Virus record (IMG/VR): IMGVR_UViG_3300021962_000147 | Span: 1-53,338 of that record | DNA from: a virus | Strand: one strand, 5' to 3' | DNA: 53,338 nucleotides | In this document: piece after piece, positions 6,179-15,586 of the stretch | Layout: every line of letters starts with the position of its first letter | Numbering within the stretch: the stretch's first letter is position 1 | Notes under the pieces: generated by a model | Seen by the model: the letters and a program-made list of their open reading frames with translations, nothing else | What the model was told of the DNA's origin: nothing | Database searches by the model: none | Translations under genes and position numbers: made by a program

Positions 6179-6694
6179 TTAATAAGTGGAAAAATCCGTT
6201 TCTTGATAAAAGCCCTTAGACTCTCTTGCTGAAGCAATTTGCATAGACTGAACTTTATCCATTAGTTTTCTTGCAGATTCAGATGCTATTCTAGCAGCAC
6301 TCTCCATTGATTCTGCTAAACTTACTATTGCCTCACATGTAATTAGGGCATTGTATTCTTCTTCAGCAGCTTCCATAGCAGCTGCTTCTCGTTCTGCTTC
6401 ATTCTTGCCTACTCTAGAAGATTTATATACCTTTTTATATTTTCCTTCTATTAACTTATAATTAGCTCTAGCCATACCAGCAAAGCGTGCTGCTCTTCCA
6501 TAAACATTGGAGCTTTTGGCAACCAGTGACGCCAAAGCATCAAGTCCCAAATCTATGGTGTCTGAATCAGGAATTTCTATAAAGTATTTAAATGAAGTTG
6601 ACTGGTCAGTATATGCGGTTATCACTTCCTGTATTTGTGGACCTAGGAATTCAGTCAACATTTGCTGAAGTTTTTCTAGCGTTTGAATATTCAA
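6179..6694 (-). CDS. hypothetical helical protein, TTG start
   Basis: The 171-residue protein begins with TTG at 6694-6692, overlapping the TGA of the sigma-like gene as TTGA, the TTG counterpart of the usual ATGA coupling. It is largely alpha-helical and Ala/Glu-rich, with an acidic-basic coiled coil around residues 60-150 (VYGRAARFAGMARANYKLIE onward). No family is recognised with confidence; conserved proteins of this style occur in phages near replication genes. An AAGGA stretch precedes the start. Confidence 0.65.
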   Translation of the reverse strand: MNIQTLEKLQQMLTEFLGPQIQEVITAYTDQSTSFKYFIEIPDSDTIDLGLDALASLVAKSSNVYGRAARFAGMARANYKLIEGKYKKVYKSSRVGKNEAEREAAAMEAAEEEYNALITCEAIVSLAESMESAARIASESARKLMDKVQSMQIASARESKGFYQETDFSTY

Positions 6695-7585
6695 CTTTTT
6701 CTTTTTCCTTTTTTGTTTTTCATCTTTGTTAAAAATACATCTAAGTTTAACTGTTTAGCTAGCTCTGGATCTGTTGCTTCTATAATTTTTGCTAGCTTAA
6801 ATTTTGCTTCCTCTATATGTTCTCTCACCGTATTAGGATGCTCATTAATTTTTGCTGATATTTCACTTGATCTTTTTCCATCTACAAATCTCCATTTTAT
6901 CAGCTGCCTCTCCTGAACTGTTAGGTCTTCAAATAAATGATAGACATCTTCTCCGGAGAACCCAGAATTGATCTATTGTATCAGTTAATAGCATTTGCTC
7001 CAACGTCAGCTCTTTAGGTTCTGCTTTAAATCCAACAGCCTGTTCATCGTCGCTATTATCTGACGACTCATCTGGAGCTAGCGGAAAAGTCTTTCTTCCT
7101 AATTGATCAATTAAGAATGTGTCAACATTTTTCTTCAATAAATAAAAGAAATAACTGTACAAAAATCCACTAAAAGGAATTGGCCCTTTTGCCGAGTCCC
7201 TTCTTTCATATCTGGCGATGCATTGAAAAAAGGTTGACTCAACAGTGTGTCTAATATCCTCCTCCTCACCATACCTTCTGGCCATGTATTGTATTCCTCT
7301 CATGACCTCTACCACATGTTTATATCCAGCGCTGTTTAAATTATTTTTCATGAGCGCAAAACGTACATAAGAATCTTTGACAAATAAAGATATAAATCTC
7401 CTGATGTCATAATCTGATATGTTATATCTTCCGTGATACAACAAGGATACGTATTTGGTTAAGAAATTACTAAACACATTTAGTAATTCTTGCTTAGACT
7501 CCATTGATCCAGCTTTTGCTTTTGCAATTAGCTCTTGCATTTCGTTTTCTTCTAAAGAATAATACTGTTCTTTGTATGATGACAT
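6691..7585 (-). CDS. sigma-70-family transcription factor with +1 frameshift at CGG before region 4
   Basis: Codons 1-210 encode a sigma-like N-terminal part, with a region-2-like segment around FFQCIARYERRDSAKGPIPF. The literal frame then ends eight codons later. Skipping the C of CGG at 6955-6953 gives GEDVYHLFEDLTVQERQLIKW and a helix-turn-helix (RSSEISAKINEHPNTVREH), a clear sigma region 4, then a basic tail; total about 297 residues. It probably directs host RNA polymerase to phage promoters. Without the shift, a 218-residue protein lacking region 4 would be made, so the site could switch factor activity. A sequence error is the alternative. Confidence 0.8.
6953..6955 (-). other. putative +1 frameshift site 2 (CTC CGG AGA)
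   Basis: Codon 211 of the sigma-like gene. The 0 frame stops 8 codons on; the +1 frame has a TAG seven codons before GGA. Region 4 follows directly in the +1 frame. Confidence 0.75.
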
Positions 7586-7586
7586 T

Positions 7587-8151
7587 TTATTTGCCTTCCC
7601 AATATAATATGCTATCCGAATACATATTCCTTATGTCTTCATAAAAAACAATATTAGGAACTTCTAATTCGTCCATAAATTCTTTCGCATTTTTTGAATA
7701 TTTGCTGATGATGCAGGTTAGTTTTTCAAATTCTTTTGGATAATACCTTTTGAATCTTTTTAACTTAATCTTACTTTTATCATCTAAGTAACCTTTAATC
7801 TCTACCCACTCTTCAGTTTTAGGTAAGAAAAAATCTGGCGTGTAACCTTTTGTTCCTCTTTTAATTGGAAAATAAAATACTGTTGGTTCAAAAGTATATT
7901 TAATTTTATATAGATTTAAAATTCTAACAAAGTTAGCTTCCCAACTTGATCTAACATTCAAGTTAATATCTTTCCTAAATCCACTTTTTGTATGCTTATA
8001 AGCATTGCCGTTTTTTGGCTACCTCTTTTGTATCTTCTTCAATTATTTCTGTATCAACTTTTTTCTTTGCGAGGACCGATAAATTCGGATGCTTAGAAAG
8101 TTTTGATCTTAATAAAAAAAACTCTCCTGACTTGACAATATGTAGATCCAT
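7587..8151 (-). CDS. PD-(D/E)XK-type endonuclease (TnsA-like) with +1 frameshift at CGG
   Basis: The ATG at 8151 follows AAGGATATCACA. Forty-seven codons are read before CGG at 8010-8008; the 0 frame stops three codons later, while the +1 frame continues GNAYKHTKSGFRKDINLNVR into a nuclease domain. That domain has SSWEANFVRIL, TPDFFLP and VEIKGYL, matching the E...D...ExK catalytic pattern of TnsA-like and phage nucleases that cut DNA. The full product is about 187 residues; the C-terminal 124 could only otherwise start at an internal Met after the conserved RKDI segment. It has a dedicated promoter upstream. Confidence 0.75.
8008..8010 (-). other. putative +1 frameshift site 3 (AAA CGG CAA)
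   Basis: Codon 48 of the endonuclease gene; the only site followed by C, giving GGC. The 0 frame ends in TAA three codons later and the +1 frame has TAG three codons before, the tightest window of all. Confidence 0.75.
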
Positions 8152-8185
8152 TGTGATATCCTTCTCTGGTCAAAACACCTACACT

Positions 8186-8214
8186 ATTATAGTTTAAAAA
8201 AAAATAAAAAACAA
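8186..8214 (-). promoter_or_regulatory. promoter of the endonuclease/sigma operon
   Basis: The minus strand has TTGTTT (8214-8209), a 17-bp spacer and TATAAT (8191-8186), about 35 bp before the ATG at 8151. The same -35, spacing and -10 occur at 20543-20515. It is divergent from the plus-strand moron promoter. Confidence 0.65.
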
Positions 8215-8231
8215 ATACTTCCACTCAAAAG

Positions 8232-8260
8232 TTGTGGAACCAAGAACAGGATGATATAAT
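8232..8260 (+). promoter_or_regulatory. plus-strand promoter of the moron gene
   Basis: TTGTGG (8232-8237), a 17-bp spacer and TGATATAAT (8252-8260). The ATG begins 7 nt after the -10, where transcription should start, so the mRNA is probably leaderless. Confidence 0.7.
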
Positions 8261-8267
8261 CAACACT

Positions 8268-8432
8268 ATGGAAAACACACTTAACACAATCAAGAAAATG
8301 ACATCAATCGAACTCAACGAGAAGTCAATTAGCTCGTTTGAGTCTAACGGTTTCTCGCGTGAGGAGGCTATCAAGATCGTCAACAGCGTCGATCACACCC
8401 AGCCTTTCCACACGCCTGTGTCAGACTTCTGA
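8268..8432 (+). CDS. 54-residue moron protein, leaderless, host-like codons
   Basis: This is the only convincing plus-strand gene. It encodes MENTLNTIKKMTSIELNEKS..., an acidic helical protein with FSREEAIKIVNSV resembling a UBA-like or small helical module; no family is recognised. It has its own promoter and a strong terminator, and prefers C-ending codons (AAC, ATC, GTC, TTC, CAC), so its G+C is well above that of its neighbours. An in-frame TTG extension to 8232 would run through the promoter and is rejected. The pattern is that of a moron, expressed apart from the lytic program and perhaps recently acquired or codon-optimised for the host. Confidence 0.75.
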   Translation: MENTLNTIKKMTSIELNEKSISSFESNGFSREEAIKIVNSVDHTQPFHTPVSDF

Positions 8433-8446
8433 TTATAAAATAAATT

Positions 8447-8480
8447 AACCCCCTCGGTTTAGGCCGAGGGGGTTTTTTTA
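8447..8480. terminator. strong terminator between convergent genes
   Basis: A 9-bp GC-rich stem (CCCCCTCGG / CCGAGGGGG, loop of 6) is followed by seven T on the plus strand. The minus-strand side is followed by TTAATTTATTTT, so it may also terminate the nuclease gene, whose stop lies right at 8478. Confidence 0.9.
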
Positions 8481-9277
8481 TGCCTTTGCAGCTTTTTTAT
8501 TCCTAAACACTCCAGTAGGACAAGCCCCTGTTTTGGCATGTTCGCAGTAGCTGCAGGTTCTTGAATTTGACGTTGGCAGGAATGATGTATCCTGCATAAT
8601 CTCATTAATATTATTTAATACTTTAACTTTAACATTTTCTATATCATCCTTAGAAAATAGATGACCCTTCTTTTTCCCAGATCTCAGGTAATGAAGTTCT
8701 GCGTATATATTCTTATCTGGAAACTGTAGAGAAGCAGCTAGTGCATAGATGCCTAGCTGTAAATTATTGTGAATATTTTTTTGACTGACTTCCCATTTGC
8801 CAGTCTTATAATCAATGATATTGACAGTATCTCCGAACAATATCTATTCGATCAATAAAACCCATGACATTGTAAGTGCCAATAATAAAAGAAAAACCAT
8901 ACTCTTTTTCGTACACATCAAAAGTTGTAGACGAATATTGGTCGTAAAACTCATTAATTATTTCTTTGCCAATTGATATTAAGTCTGCAGATATCTTCTT
9001 ATCAGGATCGTATGAAGCTTTATGCTCTTCATATTTCTGCAGCATTGTTTCATGTTGAAGCAGTTCTTCATGAGACACTGTATCTTCCAATACAGAGTGA
9101 ACTATGTTTCCGCAAAACCGCTGCTTCTGCAAAGTATCTTGGCTCTTTTTGTATGTAGGTATAAAAATACCTCGATGGACACTGTTGATATGTATCTATT
9201 CTTGAGTAAGAGAAATCAACTACACTAAGTCTCTCCAGGTAGTCTAGATCATCAAAAGATTTTATTTGTATTGTCAT
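8478..9277 (-). CDS. Cas4/RecB-like Fe-S nuclease with two +1 frameshifts at CGG
   Basis: The literal sequence has three broken frames. Skipping the C of CGG at 9112-9110 and again at 8835-8833 gives one 265-residue PD-(D/E)XK protein. The N-terminus has a Cas4/AddB-like SRIDTYQQCPSRYFYTY (Cys33), the middle GNIVHSVLED and GFIDRIDIV, then GDTVNIIDYKTGKW with the D...DxK catalytic pattern, and a C-terminal CSYCEHAKTGACP completing a four-Cys cluster. Such exonucleases process DNA ends in recombination. The start overlaps the upstream stop as TAATG. Both joins place Gly where the family has it. Confidence 0.8.
8833..8835 (-). other. putative +1 frameshift site 4 (GTT CGG AGA)
   Basis: Second shift in the Cas4-like gene. 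The +1 frame has a TAG three codons before GGA and the 0 frame stops seven codons after CGG. Confidence 0.75.
9110..9112 (-). other. putative +1 frameshift site 5 (TTG CGG AAA)
   Basis: First shift in the Cas4-like gene, codon 56. The 0 frame stops 14 codons on. No nearby +1-frame stop bounds it upstream. Confidence 0.7.
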
Positions 9278-9447
9278 TATTTCCTATAATCTTCTGGATC
9301 ATATATGATATTTCCATCTTTATCATATTCTTTTCCCAGTTCATCTAAAACATGTCCGTTATACTTGTTAATAAATGTACCCTGACCAGCTGGAACCCAA
9401 CCAGTTTCACCTATTTCCATATAATCATCATCAGCGAATTGTGACAT
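9277..9447 (-). CDS. hypothetical 56-residue acidic protein
   Basis: The ORF MSQFADDDYMEIGETGWVPA... is preceded by AGGAGAAG, a strong ribosome site inside the end of the upstream gene, and ends in a TAATG overlap with the Cas4-like gene. It has a GWVPAGQGTFINKY segment and an acidic C-terminus with DKDGNIIYDPED, which resembles a calcium-loop but is too short to assign. No family recognised. Confidence 0.65.
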   Translation of the reverse strand: MSQFADDDYMEIGETGWVPAGQGTFINKYNGHVLDELGKEYDKDGNIIYDPEDYRK

Positions 9448-9655
9448 ATTCTTCTCCTATTTTAATAGTGCAATCAGAAAACTTTTCTATATTTAGATAG
9501 TAGTTTAAAACTGTATGCAGGTTGAGAAGTTCTTCTTTTGTAGCAAAAAGTCCAACTACTCCAACCTGAACAAAATGCTTTTCTGGATTCTCGTCCAAAT
9601 ATTGAATTAAAGATACATTACCTTTAGTTATCTTAGCTGTCTCTAAAGCGCTCAT
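9431..9655 (-). CDS. hypothetical 74-residue protein
   Basis: No family is recognised. The protein has no cysteines of note or membrane segment; alternating patterns around VQVGVVGLFATKEELLNLHT suggest a small beta-alpha domain. It abuts the upstream gene (stop at 9656) and overlaps the next start by 17 nt, so it belongs to the replication operon. Confidence 0.6.
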   Translation of the reverse strand: MSALETAKITKGNVSLIQYLDENPEKHFVQVGVVGLFATKEELLNLHTVLNYYLNIEKFSDCTIKIGEEYVTIR

Positions 9656-10024
9656 TTAGTCCTCATCAACAATTGTAATTGGATTCCATGTTGGATCATT
9701 CATCTTTTCTCTCATGTCATTAACATAGGAATCCCAATCTCTTTCATCCTCTGTTTTCTTGACATAATTAACCTTACCTTTAAAGGGATTAGTTTTAAAT
9801 CGAGTAATAATTACTCTACCTTCCTGAGTGCGCCACCTAAGAACGCCATTTCTACAGTCGCAGAAATCGTCAGGATGCTGCTCTATAACTCCACGTGGAT
9901 CAAATCTACCACTGCATGATCTACATTTATCAAACTTTCCTTTGTCTGAACAACGCGAACATGAAAAACAGTATCTCCAGCAGTCTCTTTCGGCTGGATT
10001 TCTAAAGCTACCAGGGGCTGGCAT
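9656..10024 (-). CDS. zinc-ribbon-like protein, 122 residues
   Basis: The N-terminal 60 residues carry a dense Cys pattern (CWRYCFSCSRC, then CRSC and CDC), consistent with one or two zinc-binding ribbons; the C-terminal half is charged and without a known domain. Its ATG overlaps the TAA of the DnaE gene as TAATG, so it is probably co-translated with the polymerase. A role in DNA or RNA binding at the replisome or in transcription is inferred from the zinc pattern and position only. Confidence 0.65.
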   Translation of the reverse strand: MPAPGSFRNPAERDCWRYCFSCSRCSDKGKFDKCRSCSGRFDPRGVIEQHPDDFCDCRNGVLRWRTQEGRVIITRFKTNPFKGKVNYVKKTEDERDWDSYVNDMREKMNDPTWNPITIVDED

Positions 10025-13000
10025 TATTGTGTCTCCAATTCTAATATTGAATTAACTAATGGTATTATCTTTTGAGAAGATAATATATTAAATTTATATG
10101 TTAACTTATGATTATTATCCTGAATCTCTATAAATACAGGACAATTACCTTTTGTATTTGAAATTATATCATAAATTTTTTTAAATGAAAGGCTTGATAT
10201 TGTATGTGGAAAATTAAATACAATAGCTTTTCCACCAGAAAATAATTTTGAGTCCACCTTTTCTGATGAATTATAAAATATTTTAATTGTTGAGTTTTCT
10301 TCTTCTGTCTCTTTATTAAGGAAACCATTTATAATTAGAATCTCTCCAGATGCTAGATAATTATCTGGTATGTCTTTAGCTGTTTTTGGGAAAACGATTA
10401 CTTCTACAGAAGAAGAGATATCTTCAACCTCAAACTTATACATCTTAAGACCCTTTTTAGTTGTCATCTTTTTAATTGATGTAATGATTCCTCCAACTTT
10501 GACTGGAGTACCTGCCTGTATATCTGACAAGTCAATAATTTCTGAAGTAACTTTTGTTTTAATGGCATCCCAGATACCAGCTACAGGGTGATTGGTTACA
10601 TATATTCCCAATTCTTCTTTTTCTTTTTCTAGAATATCTAACTCTAATCTTCTGCTAACTTCTACTTCAGAGGTACTGACCAATTCATCTAGTGCACCTG
10701 CAGCAGCCAAGTGTTCTAAGGTAGACTTTTTTAATATAATTGGGTCACATCTTCTAAAGAAGTCATACATGCTTATGTATGGATTGTCTGCATCTCTGCA
10801 ATTAACAATTCCTTCTGCAATTGCCATCCCAATTCCGTTAATAGCAGACAGACCAAAAATAATTGACTGATCATCCATTACTTCAAAATCAATGCCTGAA
10901 TAATTTATTGATGGAGGAAGAACCTCAATGCCTATTTTTCTGCAGTCAGAAAGATACAGGCTCTGCTTTTCCTTATTGCCTACAACGGAACTCATCAATG
11001 CAGCCATATACTCAACTGTATAATTAGTTTTTAAATACGCAGTGATGTAAGAAATCATGGCGTAGCTTGCAGCGTGAGCTCTGTTGAAACCATAACCACC
11101 GAAGTACTCAATGTCAGAATATATTTTATTTGCCTTGTCCTCAGATATGCCAGAGTTTTTAATGCATCCTTCAACAAACTTTTGTCTGAACAACGCAATC
11201 TTGTCCATTAACTTCTTGCCAATTACTTTTCTTAAATCATCAGCTTCTGCGGAACTAAATCCAGCTAACTCTCTAGATACCCCAAGAACATCTTCCTGGT
11301 ATAACATAATTCCAAGTGATGGACCAAGAACTTTTTCTAAATTAGGATGATCATATATAACCTTTGATCTCCCATGTTTTCTATCAATATAAAGCTTGTC
11401 CATTCCAGAACCCATGGGACCTGGTCTGTATAAAGAAATTAATGCCATGATATCTTCAATGTTTTGAGGTTGAAGTTGAACCATTAACTGTCTCATCCCA
11501 GAAGATTCAAGCTGGAATACTCCAATTGCATTACCCTTTTTTAGTTCATCAAAAGTTTTTGAATCATCAAGAGGAATCTGATCTACATCTAATTGTATGT
11601 TTCTGTGTTTTTTAACTAGTTTAATGCAAATATCAATAACGCCAAGGTTTCTTAAGCCTAGGAAGTCAATTTTAAGCAGGCCGCACTGCTCCACTCTTCC
11701 CATGTCCCACTGTGTAACCACTGGGTTATCTATACCTTTTTGCATAATGGGCAGATAATCTACAAGTGGACCCTTGGATATAACTATGCCTGCAGCGTGT
11801 GTGCCAGTTTGCCTAACAAGACCTTCAAGACCAAATGCTGTATCAACAATCTTTTTAGAATCTACATCTGAGTCATACTCATTTTTAAATTCAACTACTT
11901 CCATGCACTCAGATAAATTTTTTGATATACCAAGAACCGGTGGCGGTACAAGTTTTGCTATTTTATCTCCACCAGTAAAATCATACCCTAAAGCTCGTGC
12001 AGCATCTCTTAAAGACTGTCTTGCACCAGTTCTGTTAAATGTACATATGTGTGCAACTCTATCGTTTCCGTACTTTGATCTTGCGTAGTCGATAACCTTA
12101 TCTCTATGTCTATCATCAAAGTCTAGGTCGATGTCAGGCATTGACTTTCTTCCTTCAACAAGGAATCTTTCAAACATCAGTCCGAATCTAATTGGATCTA
12201 GATTAGTAATATCAAACGCATAAGAAAGAACACTCCCTGCAGCAGATCCTCTTCCCCAACCAACTCGTATATCGTTATTTTTAGCCCATCGGACCAAATC
12301 AGATACAACAAGAAAGTATTCTGGGAAACCCATTTCTTTTACTACCCTTATTTCATGGTTTGCTCTATCGAGAATGTGTTGAGGAAGAATGCTTCCATAT
12401 TTTTTCTTAAGACCTTCCCAAGCCAATCTTTCAAAGTAATCAGTGGAAGATTCTTGTGTTGGAATAGGAAAGTTAGGAAAGTGTATCTGACCAAAGTTAA
12501 GATCAAGATCAACCATGTCATTTACAATCATAGTATTTCTCAACCAATCATCAGAGAAATTTCTTGACATGTCATCATAAGATTGCAAATAGAATGCATC
12601 GCCAGAGAAAGAAAATCTATCTGGTGTATTTATATTTGAGTTTGTAGCAACACACAACATTATGTCGTGTGCCTGTGCATCGTGTTGATGCACATAGTGG
12701 CAGTCGCCAGTTGGGACTACTCTAGCTCCAATTTTTTGAGCTATCTCAATGAGTTGATTTGAGATTTTTCTTTGTTCTGTTAAACCATGATCCTGTATTT
12801 CTATAAAATAGTTTTCTTTTCCGAACTATCTCTTGCATTTTTTTTGCAGACATCAAGGCAAAATCATAGTCATTTCGAAGCAGTGCTTGGGATACTTCGC
12901 CATTTAGGCATCCGGACAGCACTATTATGCCTTCACTATGTTGGGCTATCAAATCATGGTCTATTCTAGGCTTGCCATAATAACCCTCTAAAAAAGATCT

Positions 13001-13351
13001 AGAAGACATCTTAATTATATTATGATACCCAACATTATTTTTTGCTAGGATAGTTATGTGATAGGGACCTCTTTGTTCCCATTCATTTTTAGCTGGGCCA
13101 GATCTTTCTTCTTCGTCTCTATCAAATCTAGTTTTTCTTGCTTGATAGAATTCTGAACCAAGAATTGGCTTTACCCCAACAGATTTACCTGCGTCATAAA
13201 AATCTAACCATGAGTGAATGTTGCCATGGTCAGTTGTAGCCAATCCCAACATGCCTAGATCCTTAGCTCTAGACAGGTATTTTTCTACGTCACCATGTCC
13301 GTCAAGCATGGAGAAGACGGTATGGTTATGTAGATTGGTCCAATTTTTCAC
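10024..13351 (-). CDS. dnaE: DNA polymerase III alpha subunit (DnaE) with +1 frameshift at CGG
   Basis: The start is GTG at 13351 (AGGAATTCA upstream; GTGA overlap). The first 176 codons form a PHP domain (NLHNHTVFSMLDG, TTDHGN). The 0 frame then fails; skipping the C of CGG at 12823-12821 restores GKENYFIEIQDHGL, the exact family continuation, and the rest: GRGSAAGS, the catalytic PDIDLDFDD, LKIDFLGLRNL, helix-hairpin-helix and a C-terminal OB domain. The total is about 1,108 residues, close to bacterial DnaE. This is the phage replicase. Without the shift neither half would be a working polymerase; the downstream ORF has no convincing own start. Confidence 0.92.
12821..12823 (-). other. putative +1 frameshift site 6 (GTT CGG AAA)
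   Basis: Codon 177 of dnaE. The +1 frame has TAG one codon before TTC GGA, so the shift cannot be far upstream. The P-site codon GTT equals that of site 4. Confidence 0.8.
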
Positions 13352-13560
13352 TGAATTCCTCGGTTCTTGTCGCTGCTATCAAGCGAAGAATTTCTAGATT
13401 CTCTATATGTAATCATAACTACTCCACCACAATACTTGCATGGAACATCTTTTCCATCTTGTGCAAATGGACTTTTGTACATATAGGACATCGGCTGATC
13501 AGACTTACATTCTGTGCAGACGCCTATAACATCATCAGGATCATTAACATTTTTACTCAT
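13348..13560 (-). CDS. zinc-ribbon protein, 70 residues
   Basis: Two CxxC pairs, CTEC near residues 15-18 and CKYC near 41-44, define a small zinc ribbon with YMYKSPFAQDGKDVP between. It resembles short phage zinc fingers of unknown role. It overlaps the primase gene end by 8 nt and its stop overlaps the dnaE GTG, placing it between primase and polymerase in one operon. Confidence 0.7.
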   Translation of the reverse strand: MSKNVNDPDDVIGVCTECKSDQPMSYMYKSPFAQDGKDVPCKYCGGVVMITYRESRNSSLDSSDKNRGIQ

Positions 13561-14755
13561 TTTCTTGTTCCTTTTTTAAGCTCTTATACGCAAATCTAAC
13601 TGGTGATGGTGACGATTCTTCTAAACCCTCTATGTATTTATTGCCTATCTGAATCCACTTTTTCTTTTTGTCTAACTGGCAAGCACCACAACCGACGCCT
13701 GCTGCATTAGCTCTTTCACAGGTATATGGTCTTCCACCAATTCCTATTTGTCTTCTTTTAATCCAATCATTAATGTGAGCTGACGATTTTTCAAAATTAT
13801 AATCATCACACATACTAAGTATACTATGTAGATACTTAATAGACTCTTCATTGTATGTGAGAATCGAACAAAGAAAAAGTCTAGCCTCATGTTCTAAATG
13901 ATGATTTTTCTTTGCTTGATCAACTAGATTCTTAATTCCACTACAACTTTTAAGAAGAGTATCAAGAGTAAATACTTTATCAGTTTTTTCTAGATCCTTA
14001 AATGCAGAAGAACCATGCTTATTAAAATAAGATAGAAAATCTCCAGATCGAACTTTTTCTATCTCCATGTCGTAATTAAATTGTCTAAACCATTCATTTG
14101 CTTTTGCATTGAATACTGGTTCATCAACGGTATTATCTTGTAATACAGAACAATAGGATTTAATTTTGTTCAAATCTGAAAATAAAAGTTCTCTGTTTAT
14201 CCTATTTTTATAGAGACCAGTAGACTGGTGCCTAGATCCTGGTAATCTCCACATTCTTCTTGGGTCATAAACAGCAAAATCCAAACAATCTAGACTCATC
14301 TCATCCTTTAGCCTAGAAGCTATGTACCTAAATATTTTTGGCAATGCATTTGATGGATTTATTCCCAGGCATATAGCTTCACACTCTACGTGAAAGCCTT
14401 TTTTACCCGTAAAGTATACGACTATAGACTCTTCTGGAATGTACTTGGATAAATAATTGTAGAGCTTCTTGCATTGATCTAAAGATATCTGTTCATCTTC
14501 GCTGTCTATATCAAAGTAAAGAGAACCAAATCGAACAGCGCTTTCTAAATCTGCTGTGTCGTAATGCCAAATTGATGTATATAAACCAATGTTTTTATGC
14601 TCATCTCTAAAATTTGCTATATCAAAAATACTTATAATTTTAGGGTTACCAGATTGCTTCTGCCTAATGACTCTGGATAAAGAAGGTATATACACGGCGG
14701 TTTCTACTAACTGCCATTTGTTTAGATACTTTTGGGTATCCAATGGGATAATCAT
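13553..14755 (-). CDS. archaeo-eukaryotic-type DNA primase
   Basis: The 400-residue protein has the AEP primase signature: the metal-binding FDIDSED (Asp82, Asp84), TGKKGFHV at 116-123 matching the (S/T)GxxGxH nucleotide motif, and a following PRRMWRLPGSRH segment for phosphate contacts. A C-terminal Cys group (CERANAAGVGCGACQL) may bind metal, as in PriCT or PriL-like domains. It would make primers for the DnaE polymerase beside the DnaB helicase. Its ATG overlaps the stop of the small upstream gene as ATGA. Confidence 0.8.
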   Translation of the reverse strand: MIIPLDTQKYLNKWQLVETAVYIPSLSRVIRQKQSGNPKIISIFDIANFRDEHKNIGLYTSIWHYDTADLESAVRFGSLYFDIDSEDEQISLDQCKKLYNYLSKYIPEESIVVYFTGKKGFHVECEAICLGINPSNALPKIFRYIASRLKDEMSLDCLDFAVYDPRRMWRLPGSRHQSTGLYKNRINRELLFSDLNKIKSYCSVLQDNTVDEPVFNAKANEWFRQFNYDMEIEKVRSGDFLSYFNKHGSSAFKDLEKTDKVFTLDTLLKSCSGIKNLVDQAKKNHHLEHEARLFLCSILTYNEESIKYLHSILSMCDDYNFEKSSAHINDWIKRRQIGIGGRPYTCERANAAGVGCGACQLDKKKKWIQIGNKYIEGLEESSPSPVRFAYKSLKKEQENE

Positions 14756-14919
14756 AATATCTTTTTCTTGATCTCTTTTTCTTCAATGCAGCCAATAATT
14801 ACTTTTGATTCTTGATTCATGAACTTGTTATTAGTTCTAAAATAGATAGAATCTTCTATTATCTTTTCTATATTAGAGATAAGATAATGTCTTCTACCTA
14901 TTCTATCATTCTTGTCCAT
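14752..14919 (-). CDS. hypothetical 55-residue basic protein
   Basis: The ORF MDKNDRIGRRHYLISNIEKI... lies between the HD-domain gene (14-nt overlap) and the primase (ATGA overlap). It looks like two helices with a basic N-terminus and a Lys-rich end. No family is recognised. Position and coupling support it as a real gene. Confidence 0.6.
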   Translation of the reverse strand: MDKNDRIGRRHYLISNIEKIIEDSIYFRTNNKFMNQESKVIIGCIEEKEIKKKIL

Positions 14920-15586
14920 CTTTTCTCCATTTAGGATTAATTAGTTCACTGTCTTCTATTACTGTGTGTATTTTAGAAGCAATATTATCAGAAAGGTGCA
15001 CTATATAGTCTAGGTATGTTATTGGAAATGTTTCTGGAACTGGTGACCATGGACCAAGGTGACATCTAACTATTCTTAATATTGATTGAACAATTTCTTC
15101 TCCAACAAAAAGTGTAGATGATTGAGATTCGTTGGCAAATTTTTTATCATCATTTTGACAATGAGAAATAAATTTTCCTACTGTATATGGATGCATCGGA
15201 TCATAATGAAAAGATTCATCATCTTTTGATGGTATTCCCTTACATAAATCATGAAGTAGGCATGCTGCTAGAACGATATCAGTTTCCTCTGTAGAAAGAG
15301 AATAAGAACCTGCCATAATCATGGCTATTCTAATAACTCTCTTTGTGTGTAGAACATTTCCGCCTTCGTTATGTTCATCTGCTGGGTGGTATTTTCCAGA
15401 AAAACTTGATGGTATTTTCCAAAATATATCAGCTCTAACTAAAACTGATCTAACAAAAGACTTTATGGCATCGTCTGATATTAAATCAATTTCTTTCAAT
15501 AAAGGAAAGAGAATATCATTTTCTTCTTTTAAAGAAACTGATTCATTCTTCTGAATTAAAAGATCATCTAGTATTGACTTACTCAT
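14906..15586 (-). CDS. HD-domain phosphohydrolase
   Basis: The 226-residue protein carries an HD metal site: His in VLHTKRVIRIA, the HD pair in CLLHDLCKG, and a downstream Asp in HLSDNIASK, with His in between (RCHLG). Phage HD enzymes hydrolyse nucleotides or cyclic nucleotides; the substrate cannot be read from sequence. It sits between nuclease-like and primase genes, so a dNTP-pool or signalling role is plausible. Confidence 0.75.
   Translation of the reverse strand: MSKSILDDLLIQKNESVSLKEENDILFPLLKEIDLISDDAIKSFVRSVLVRADIFWKIPSSFSGKYHPADEHNEGGNVLHTKRVIRIAMIMAGSYSLSTEETDIVLAACLLHDLCKGIPSKDDESFHYDPMHPYTVGKFISHCQNDDKKFANESQSSTLFVGEEIVQSILRIVRCHLGPWSPVPETFPITYLDYIVHLSDNIASKIHTVIEDSELINPKWRKDGQE

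Noticed and set aside
8232-8267. TTG-initiated extension of the plus-strand moron protein
   Set aside because: It would be translated through the -35 and -10 elements, which cannot be in the mRNA made by that promoter.
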